From Roseovarius sp. 217 (GTDB taxonomy: Bacteria > Pseudomonadota > Alphaproteobacteria > Rhodobacterales > Rhodobacteraceae): a stretch of 64,000 nucleotides of DNA. Positions within the stretch are counted from its first letter, which is position 1; each line of letters opens with the position of its first letter. Of the stretch, positions 55,145 to 61,382 are shown piece by piece. The stretch is taken from positions 3,141,562 to 3,205,561 of the forward strand of contig NZ_CH902584.1 in NCBI RefSeq assembly GCF_000152845.1, written 5' to 3'. The position numbers and the translations under genes were made by a program. Below the pieces are notes generated by a model. The model did no database searches and had not been told where the DNA came from. It saw only the letters and a list, made by a program, of their open reading frames with translations.

Positions 55145-55733
55145 CGCGGAATTCAGTGTCTGACAGCGTCGTATCAATGTGCGAGCTTTGGTTTTCAAGG
55201 CATTGAAACAAGAGTAAAAAGTGTACCTGTGATGCACTAATGTCCGGCCATTTTTCGGAACCCGACAGGGCTGCCCAGAGTGTGAGATCGGGAGTGAGGC
55301 GCCCAGATGTCGCTGTGATGTGCCAGCGGTCATTCAGTCGAGACACATGCAACAGCCCGCCATAGGGCATCGCCTGTTCAACGCAAAGAATGGTTAATAG
55401 AAGTGCCTGCGCCATCGGATGTGGGATGTCATCCGAGAGGCGCAGATCAAGCGTGATGCGTCCTTCGACATGCACCGCCGTGAGAATATCACACAGATCC
55501 TTTGCATGGATGCTCTGACCTTTGTCCGCCTGTCCAAAGGCCAGCCGAAAGAAGCGGATGCGTGCCGTGGCATTCGTGGCGCTTGAGGTGATCAGCGTCA
55601 ACTCAGGGCTCTGGGGCACCCCAGAAAGATGCAGCAATTCCAGTCCGTTGGAAATCGCTCCCAAGGGGCTGACAAGATCGTGGCAGATACGCGAGGCTAT
55701 CAATGCGGCCAAGGGTTGGCTATGCTGCGGCAT
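55134..55733 (-). CDS. chpT: Histidine phosphotransferase ChpT
   Basis: Relays phosphate from CckA to CtrA and CpdR in the alphaproteobacterial cell-cycle/motility circuit. 199 residues from the ATG at 55733, with GGAGAG upstream. The phosphorylatable His is in [27 protein letters not shown], the HPTransfase (DUF2328) signature, and the C-terminal half is the degenerate ATPase-like fold. Starts further upstream (for example 55760) would overlap the divergent DUF3553 start. Only 25 bp separate the two starts. Confidence 0.9.
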   Translation of the reverse strand: MPQHSQPLAALIASRICHDLVSPLGAISNGLELLHLSGVPQSPELTLITSSATNATARIRFFRLAFGQADKGQSIHAKDLCDILTAVHVEGRITLDLRLSDDIPHPMAQALLLTILCVEQAMPYGGLLHVSRLNDRWHITATSGRLTPDLTLWAALSGSEKWPDISASQVHFLLLFQCLENQSSHIDTTLSDTEFRVSL

Positions 55734-55758
55734 GGGACTCTCCGGGGCGGGATGCGGC

Positions 55759-55941
55759 ATGACGGATATGAATTCAATACTGGAGCCGGGAATGCTGGTG
55801 CTGCATCCGCAGAGGCCGGATTGGGGAACGGGGCAGGTGCAATCGAATATCGGGGGCCGGATCACCGTTAACTTTCGTGAGGAAGGCAAGGTGGTGATTG
55901 ATGGCAACCGCGTGGAACTGATACCCCTCCTTGATCCCTGA
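55759..55941 (+). CDS. DUF3553 family small protein
   Basis: 60 residues from ATG 55759 (another ATG three codons later): ILEPGMLVLHPQRPDWGTGQVQSNIGGRITVNFREEGKVVIDG. The V-HP-PDWG-GQVQS-GG--TV-F---GK pattern is DUF3553, an SH3-like fold of unknown function that also occurs appended to CarD/UvrD-type proteins. It lies back to back with chpT, the usual arrangement in Rhodobacteraceae. Confidence 0.9.
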   Translation: MTDMNSILEPGMLVLHPQRPDWGTGQVQSNIGGRITVNFREEGKVVIDGNRVELIPLLDP

Positions 55942-55947
55942 TCCGGG

Positions 55948-55963
55948 TTAGCAAAAGGTTAAC
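55948..55963 (+). promoter_or_regulatory. CtrA-like binding site upstream of olsB
   Basis: TTAGCAAAAGGTTAAC matches the CtrA full site TTAA-N7-TTAAC with one substitution (TTAG in the first half). It is 86 bp upstream of the olsB start. The neighbouring chpT encodes the CtrA phosphodonor, which makes the site worth noting but does not prove it. Confidence 0.45.
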
Positions 55964-56048
55964 AGCCGCAAGAGGCTGCGACCAGTCGGATCGTTGCACT
56001 CGGAGGCGGTCTTGCATAAAACGCGTTCAGAGCACAGAGACGAGGCCG

Positions 56049-56816
56049 ATGACCGCAAGCCCCCCAATATTTCGTGTGAAACTGGCCGAGTCACCTGAAG
56101 AGCTGCGGGCTGCGCAGCGGTTGCGCTATGAGGTTTTTGTCACGGAACTGGGGGGCGACGGGCCTTTGGTCGATCATGTGGCACGGCTGGAATGTGACCG
56201 GTTTGATCCGTTCTTTGATCACCTGCTGTTGCTCGATGATTCTAAAAATGGTTATGTGGCAGGGGTTTACCGGCTGCTTCGCGATGATCAGGCGGCGCGG
56301 GCCGGGCAGTTTTATTCAGAGGATGAGTATGACCTGACCGCCCTCAAGACCAGCGGGCGGCGGTTGATGGAGTTGGGGCGCTCTTGCCTTGCGAAATCCT
56401 ATCGTGGCGGGCCGGGAATGTATCACCTCTGGAATGGTTTAGGCCGCTATGTCACGGATCATAAAATAGAAATCCTGTTTGGCGTGGCGAGTTTCCATGG
56501 CACCGACATCGCGGAACTGGCGCAGCCGCTGAGCCTCTTGCATGCGCGACATCTGGTGCCGGAAGCGTTGCGTGTGCGCGCACGAGCCGAGCACTTTCAG
56601 AGAATGGATTTGATTTCAGAGGATAATCTTGATCGTCGTATGGCGATGCGGCAGGTGCCTGCGCTGATCAAAGCCTATCTGCGGCTGGGCGGGTTTGTGG
56701 GCGACGGTGCCTTTGTCGACCATCAATTCAACACAACCGATGTGTGTTTAATTCTTGATACGGACCGGATGACGGAAACACATAAATCCATTTACCAGCA
56801 GGACCTTATAAGTTGA
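56049..56816 (+). CDS. olsB: L-ornithine N(alpha)-acyltransferase
   Basis: Transfers a 3-hydroxyacyl chain from ACP to ornithine, giving lyso-ornithine lipid. 255 residues: FRVKLAESPEELRAAQRLRYEVFVTELGGDGP, ECDRFDPFFDHLLLLD, AGVYRLLRDDQA, and LMELGRSCLAKSYRGGPGMYHLWNGL are the OlsB acyltransferase signature (also resembling N-acyl-homoserine lactone synthases structurally). The gene is followed by olsA with a 4-bp overlap. Ornithine lipids replace phospholipids under phosphate stress or occur constitutively in this family. Confidence 0.94.
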   Translation: MTASPPIFRVKLAESPEELRAAQRLRYEVFVTELGGDGPLVDHVARLECDRFDPFFDHLLLLDDSKNGYVAGVYRLLRDDQAARAGQFYSEDEYDLTALKTSGRRLMELGRSCLAKSYRGGPGMYHLWNGLGRYVTDHKIEILFGVASFHGTDIAELAQPLSLLHARHLVPEALRVRARAEHFQRMDLISEDNLDRRMAMRQVPALIKAYLRLGGFVGDGAFVDHQFNTTDVCLILDTDRMTETHKSIYQQDLIS

Positions 56817-57646
56817 AATTAAGGTGGCAATCAGAGGTGCCGCCGCCGGCGTTCACGCTGTCGATGGCAGGGGTGGTTCGCGCCGGGTGGCGTGGCGCTT
56901 TGATTTTTCTCGTTATATTTGGGGGGGTTATCGTATCGGTTGGGCTGCGATTGATCGAGCGCCCGTTCTATGGGCTGCACAGACCGTGGAGTCCCTATGT
57001 GACGCAGTGGGTCTCTGCGACGGTGTTTCGGGTGTTGGGGATGCGGCATGAGGTGGTGGGAGCGCCCATGCGCGCCGCTGGAGCTGTGGTCGCTAACCAT
57101 TCGTCATGGCTAGATATTTTCGCACTCAACGCCCGCAAGCGTGTGTATTTTGTGTCAAAATCCGAGGTGGCAAAATGGCCTGGGATTGGTGGATTGGCCA
57201 AGTTGGTTGGTACGGTTTTCATCACGCGCGACCCGAAAGAGGCGAAGGCGCAGACCGAAATCTTTGAGGCGCGGTTGCTGGCGGGGCATAAGCTCTTGTT
57301 CTTTCCCGAAGGAAGTTCGACCGATGGAATGCGCGTTTTACCTTTTAAATCAACGCTTTTTCAGGCGTTCTTTAGCAAGAAACTACAGCGTGAAATCCAC
57401 ATTCAACCGGTGAGTGTCATCTATGAAGCCCCAAATGGGGGGGATCCGCGATTCTATGGGTGGTGGGGGGATATGGAGTTTGGCGAGCATCTGCTGCGGG
57501 TTCTGGCGGTCCGGCGCAATGGCAAGGTGAGAGTCGTCTATCATCCCTTTGTAAAGGTAGATGAATTTGAGAGTCGTAAAGCATTGGCCGCTTGGGCGGA
57601 GGATCAGGTCAGGGCGGGCATGCCCGAGGATCGCCGGGGCCGGTGA
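56813..57646 (+). CDS. olsA: Lyso-ornithine lipid O-acyltransferase
   Basis: Adds the second acyl chain to lyso-ornithine lipid. 277 residues from a TTG start that overlaps the olsB stop (TTGA). One N-terminal membrane helix (RGALIFLVIFGGVIVSVGLRL), then the acyltransferase motifs: H-x4-D in VVANHSSWLDIFAL and FFPEGSSTDGMRVLPFKSTLF, and a later PVSVIYEAP. A PlsC-type enzyme in general; pairing with olsB gives the specific name. Confidence 0.92.
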   Translation: MKLRWQSEVPPPAFTLSMAGVVRAGWRGALIFLVIFGGVIVSVGLRLIERPFYGLHRPWSPYVTQWVSATVFRVLGMRHEVVGAPMRAAGAVVANHSSWLDIFALNARKRVYFVSKSEVAKWPGIGGLAKLVGTVFITRDPKEAKAQTEIFEARLLAGHKLLFFPEGSSTDGMRVLPFKSTLFQAFFSKKLQREIHIQPVSVIYEAPNGGDPRFYGWWGDMEFGEHLLRVLAVRRNGKVRVVYHPFVKVDEFESRKALAAWAEDQVRAGMPEDRRGR

Positions 57647-57648
57647 GT

Positions 57649-57687
57649 GTGTACAGGGCGTACAATTTGGACGCCTGTTATGTACAC
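57649..57687. terminator. Imperfect hairpin between converging olsA and thiE
   Basis: GTGTACA-GGGCGT faces ACGCC...TGTACAC with a four-base bulge and a 9-base loop, filling the whole gap between the two stops. It can end transcription from both sides although no T-tract follows. Confidence 0.5.
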
Positions 57688-57704
57688 AGCCCGGCCCCGC
57701 GACA

Positions 57705-58325
57705 TCAGCCCATCGCGGCGATGAACCGGCCCAAGGCGGCAGCGGCGTCCTCGTCGCGCCAGATCTCGTCACCGAAGGCAAAAAAATCGGTCATCGGAGC
57801 GAGTTGGGCGACGAGCGCCTCGTTCAGCGCGCCTTCGGCCACGACGGGCAGTTCGATCACCTTTGACCACCAGTCGAACACGTCGAGATCAACGCAAGCG
57901 CCGGTATCCAGAGCGGTCGCGCCGATCGGGCCAAAGCTGATGTAATCCGCGCCCGCCTCGCCTGCGGACATGCCGTCATGACGGGAGGTGCCGCAGAAAC
58001 TGCCGACGATGGCATCCTCGCCGAGAGCTTTGCGCGCGGCGCGCACAGAGCGGGCCGCGTCGGGCAGGTGGACACCATCGAGCCCGTGCGGTTCGACGAG
58101 CATCAGGTGGCTGTCGATCACGAGCGCCACGTCGCGGGCATGCGTCACCTCGCGGCAGGCATCGGCGGCACGCGCGATGCGGTCCTCGTCGCGGGTGGCG
58201 AGGCCAAGGCGCACACAGGCGACCGGGTGACTGTCCAGCACGCGGGCCAGCGTATCGGGAAAGACGCTGAGTTCAAAGTCTGGCGGGGTTATGAGGTAGA
58301 TCTGAGGCTGCTCGGTCTCGGCCAT
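57705..58325 (-). CDS. thiE: Thiamine-phosphate synthase (ThiE/TenI family)
   Basis: Condenses HMP-pyrophosphate with the thiazole phosphate to thiamine monophosphate. 206 residues with a TIM-barrel pattern: IYLITPPDF, VRLGLATRDED, VALVIDSHLMLVEPHGLDGVHLPDA, IVGSFCGTSRHDGMSAGEAGADYISFGPI. The ThiE motifs GxHL and the Ser-rich G-S-H segment are loose (here CGTSRHD), so a TenI-like regulator or paralogue is possible. No other thiamine gene or THI element is adjacent. Confidence 0.8.
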   Translation of the reverse strand: MAETEQPQIYLITPPDFELSVFPDTLARVLDSHPVACVRLGLATRDEDRIARAADACREVTHARDVALVIDSHLMLVEPHGLDGVHLPDAARSVRAARKALGEDAIVGSFCGTSRHDGMSAGEAGADYISFGPIGATALDTGACVDLDVFDWWSKVIELPVVAEGALNEALVAQLAPMTDFFAFGDEIWRDEDAAAALGRFIAAMG

Positions 58326-58525
58326 TGGGGCTCTCCTGATGGATTTTTGACCCTATAGCGTGGAAAATCGGCTTTGACCATCGGGGAGGCCGGGGTTCCG
58401 GTCAGGGAAAACACCAAAATCCGCGGCGACGTCAGAGGCCTAGGGGGACAGGGTGCGGACAAATGGCCCCTAGCAACCGGGGTGGCGGGTCTCTATCTTG
58501 AGGGCAACGGGAAAAGGGGCGGTTC

Positions 58526-59938
58526 TTGGCGATAGCAGGCATGGCAGAGGGCGTGGTGCGCGGCATTGAGGGCTTGGGCGACCGCGTGAGCCAAACCTTC
58601 TTCGAGCCGGTGATCCGGGTCGGGGTGACGGGCCTCGCGCGGGCGGGGAAGACGGTGTTCATCACCTCGCTCATCGCCAATTTGATGGATCGGGGGCGGA
58701 TGCCCGGCCTCTTGGCGCAGGCGGAGGGGCGGATTCTGGCGGCCTATCTGCAACCCCAGCCCGATGTGACCCTGCCACGATTCGATTATGAGGCGCATCT
58801 GGCGGCCTTGACCGGCCCCGAGCCGCATTGGCCCGAGAGCACGCGCACGGTGTCGGAATTGCGCCTGTCGCTCCGCGTGCGGCCTGCCGGGCTCTTGGCG
58901 GGCCTGACGGGGCCACGGGTGATCCATCTCGATATCGTGGATTATCCCGGAGAATGGCTGCTGGATCTGGCGCTGTTGGACAAGAGTTATGATCAATGGG
59001 CGGCCGACGTTCTGACGCGGATCAGCGCGCGCACCGAGGCGGCGCCCTATCTGGCGCAGGTGGGGCAGGTGGATGCGACTGCGCGGCTGGACGAGCCCGT
59101 GGCGCAGGCGCTGGCCGCGGGATTCACGGGCTATTTGCAGGCCGCGCGTGCCGCCGGGTTCTATGATTGCACGCCGGGGCGGTTCATCCTGCCGGGGGAT
59201 CTGGCGGGATCGCCGGTGGTGACCTTTGCGCCCCTGCCGGAAGGCAAGGCGGGGCGGGGCAGCCTGCGGGCTGAGATGGCGCGGCGCTATGACGCCTACA
59301 AGCGCGAGGTGGTCAAACCGTTCTTTCGGGACCATTTCGCCAAGATTGACCGGCAGGTGGTCTTGGTTGACGCGCTGGATGCGATCCACAAGGGGCCGCA
59401 GGCGGTCGAGGATATGCGCCGGGCGATGGCGGATATTCTGGGTGCGTTTCGACCGGGCCGCAATGCGTTCCTGACGCAATTGCTGTTGGGGCGGCGGGTC
59501 GAGCGTATCCTCTTTGCCGCGACCAAGGCGGATCATCTGCATCATGCGCAGCATGGGCGGCTGACGGGGATCATGGCCGCCCTCTTGCGTGAGGCGCGGG
59601 ACCGGGCGGAATTCGCCGGGGCCACGACTCAGTCGATGGCGCTGGCCGCTCTGCGCGCCACGGTCGAGGAGCGGGTCAGTCACAACGGCGAGATGCTTGA
59701 TTGTGTGCGCGGGCGGTTGCTCGAGACAGGCCGACAGGCGGCGTTCTATGCGGGCGATCTGCCGGACGATCCGGGGCAATTGCTGGCCCCGGCGCGGGCC
59801 GGGGCGACCGACTGGCTGGGTCAGGATTACCGGGTGATGCGCTTTGCGCCCGCCCCGCTCAACCTGCGCCCCGGCGAGGGGCCGCCGCATATCCGGCTGG
59901 ACCGCGCCGCGCAATTCCTGATCGGGGACAAGCTATGA
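58526..59938 (+). CDS. ycjX: YcjX-family GTPase-like protein
   Basis: 470 residues from TTG 58526 (AAAGGGG upstream; ATG 58541 is the alternative). FFEPVIRVGVTGLARAGKTVFITSLIANL holds the P-loop ARAGKT; LDIVDYPGEWLLDLALL is the G3-like region; FAATKADHLHHAQH is T/NKxD-like, and the NxxD-type guanine motif is altered. This is the YcjX/DUF463 family, a stress-related protein paired with YcjF in E. coli. It overlaps the next gene by ATGA. Confidence 0.93.
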   Translation: MAIAGMAEGVVRGIEGLGDRVSQTFFEPVIRVGVTGLARAGKTVFITSLIANLMDRGRMPGLLAQAEGRILAAYLQPQPDVTLPRFDYEAHLAALTGPEPHWPESTRTVSELRLSLRVRPAGLLAGLTGPRVIHLDIVDYPGEWLLDLALLDKSYDQWAADVLTRISARTEAAPYLAQVGQVDATARLDEPVAQALAAGFTGYLQAARAAGFYDCTPGRFILPGDLAGSPVVTFAPLPEGKAGRGSLRAEMARRYDAYKREVVKPFFRDHFAKIDRQVVLVDALDAIHKGPQAVEDMRRAMADILGAFRPGRNAFLTQLLLGRRVERILFAATKADHLHHAQHGRLTGIMAALLREARDRAEFAGATTQSMALAALRATVEERVSHNGEMLDCVRGRLLETGRQAAFYAGDLPDDPGQLLAPARAGATDWLGQDYRVMRFAPAPLNLRPGEGPPHIRLDRAAQFLIGDKL

Positions 59939-60381
59939 GAACGGCGCGGGCCCAAATCTGGCATCTGCCGCGTCTGGCGGTGATCCTCTGGGGGTTCACC
60001 CGCGCAACGCCATGGTTGCCGCAGGTGCGCAGCCATTGGGACGACCTGCGCGCGCTGCGGTCGGTGATCCGTTGGGGATGGGTTCGGGTGATCCGCGAGC
60101 AGGGCCGTGTCGCGGGTTTTCTAGTCCGTGACGGTGACATTCTGCACGCGCTTTATGTGCATCCGATGCGGCGCGGGCGGGGTCTTGGCCGGACGCTCTT
60201 GGCTGAGGCCAAGGCGGAGGCGGGCGTTCTGCGGCTCTGGGTGGTTGAGGCCAATGCGGCGGCGCGGAGCTTTTATGCGCGACAAGGGTTTGTCGAGGCG
60301 GCGCGCAGCGCGGGCCTTGGCAATGATGAAGGTCTGCCGGATATCCTGATGGTCTGGCGCGGTGAAGGAGAAGGCGCGTGA
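59935..60381 (+). CDS. GNAT family N-acetyltransferase
   Basis: 148 residues, overlapping ycjX by ATGA and the next gene by GTGA. VAGFLVRDGDILHALYVHPMRRGRGLGRTLLAEAK holds the acetyl-CoA loop RRGRGLG; LWVVEANAAARSFYARQGFVEAARSAG is the C-terminal GNAT motif. Substrate unknown. The insertion of a GNAT between ycjX and ycjF is common in Rhodobacteraceae. Confidence 0.92.
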   Translation: MRTARAQIWHLPRLAVILWGFTRATPWLPQVRSHWDDLRALRSVIRWGWVRVIREQGRVAGFLVRDGDILHALYVHPMRRGRGLGRTLLAEAKAEAGVLRLWVVEANAAARSFYARQGFVEAARSAGLGNDEGLPDILMVWRGEGEGA

Positions 60382-61379
60382 GCAGCAACAAGGCCAAGGG
60401 GCCGGTTCTGATCGACATGGAACAGCGCGCCGCCGAAGGGCCGGACCGCGCGCCGCCGGTCCCGGATCTGGCCGATGCGCCTGAGGGACGGGCGATGCGC
60501 GCGGTGATCGCACGCGGCGCTGCGCGACCCTCTTGGCTGGGGCGGCTCTTTTGGGGGCTGGCGCTTGGGCTGATGGGCGCTGCGGTCTCGGTGGCGGCGT
60601 GGGATTTTGCGGTTGGCTTGATCGCACGGGTGCCGGTGCTGGGCTACGGCGTGGCGGCGATGGGCGTGGGCCTCTTGCTGGTGGCGGTGATGATCGGTTT
60701 GCGCGAGTTGGCGGGGTTTGCCCGTTTGGGGCGGCTCGATGCCCTGCGCGGACAGGCCGGGGTGGCGCTGGCGGAGGGGGATCTGGAGGCGGCACGGGCG
60801 GTTGTGACGCGGTTGCGCGCGCTCTATGCGGTGCGGCCCGAGGCGGCCTGGGGTCTGGAGCGTCTGGCAGAACGGCAGGCGGAGCAGTTTGACGCCGAGG
60901 CGTTGCTTGGATTGGCCGAGATCGAGATTCTGGCGCCGCTCGATGCGCTGGCGGTGCGCGAAGTGGAGGGCGCGGCGCGGCAGGTGGCGATGGTCACGGC
61001 GCTGGTGCCTCTGGCGCTGGCCGATGTCGTGGGGGCCTTGGTCGCCAATCTGCGAATGATCCGGGCGGTGGCCGAGATTTATGGCGGACGCGCGGGATTT
61101 CTGGGCAGTTGGCGGCTGGCGCGGGCGGTAATGGCGCATCTCTTGGCCACGGGGGCTGTGGCGGTGGGCGATGACATGATCAGCAGCGTGGCGGGGGGCA
61201 GCGTGCTCTCAAAGGTGTCGCGGCGGTTTGGGGAAGGTGTGGTGAATGGCGCGCTGACGGCGCGGGTGGGTGTGGCCGCGATCGAGGTTTGTCGGCCGTT
61301 GCCGTTTCAGCGGGGGCGCAGGCCTTCGGTCACAGGGTTGGTGCGGCGGGCGCTGACCGGTCTCTTCGGGCAGGGGTAA
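60378..61379 (+). CDS. YcjF-like membrane protein (TIGR01620/DUF697 family)
   Basis: 333 residues from GTG 60378. Two central hydrophobic segments (about 52-78 and 85-105), then a soluble region LAEGDLEAARAVVTRLRALYAVRPEAAWGLERL and a C-terminal domain with VTALVPLALADVVGALVANLRMIRAVAEIYG and SVLSKVSRRFGEGVVNGALTARVGVAAIEVCRPLPF, the DUF697 signature. It is the usual partner of YcjX. Both are membrane-stress-associated in enterobacteria. Confidence 0.9.
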   Translation: MSSNKAKGPVLIDMEQRAAEGPDRAPPVPDLADAPEGRAMRAVIARGAARPSWLGRLFWGLALGLMGAAVSVAAWDFAVGLIARVPVLGYGVAAMGVGLLLVAVMIGLRELAGFARLGRLDALRGQAGVALAEGDLEAARAVVTRLRALYAVRPEAAWGLERLAERQAEQFDAEALLGLAEIEILAPLDALAVREVEGAARQVAMVTALVPLALADVVGALVANLRMIRAVAEIYGGRAGFLGSWRLARAVMAHLLATGAVAVGDDMISSVAGGSVLSKVSRRFGEGVVNGALTARVGVAAIEVCRPLPFQRGRRPSVTGLVRRALTGLFGQG

Positions 61380-61382
61380 TCC

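Noticed and set aside
56049..56816. Acyl-homoserine lactone synthase
   Set aside because: The fold is related, but the motifs and the adjacent olsA gene fit OlsB; no LuxR-type gene is nearby.
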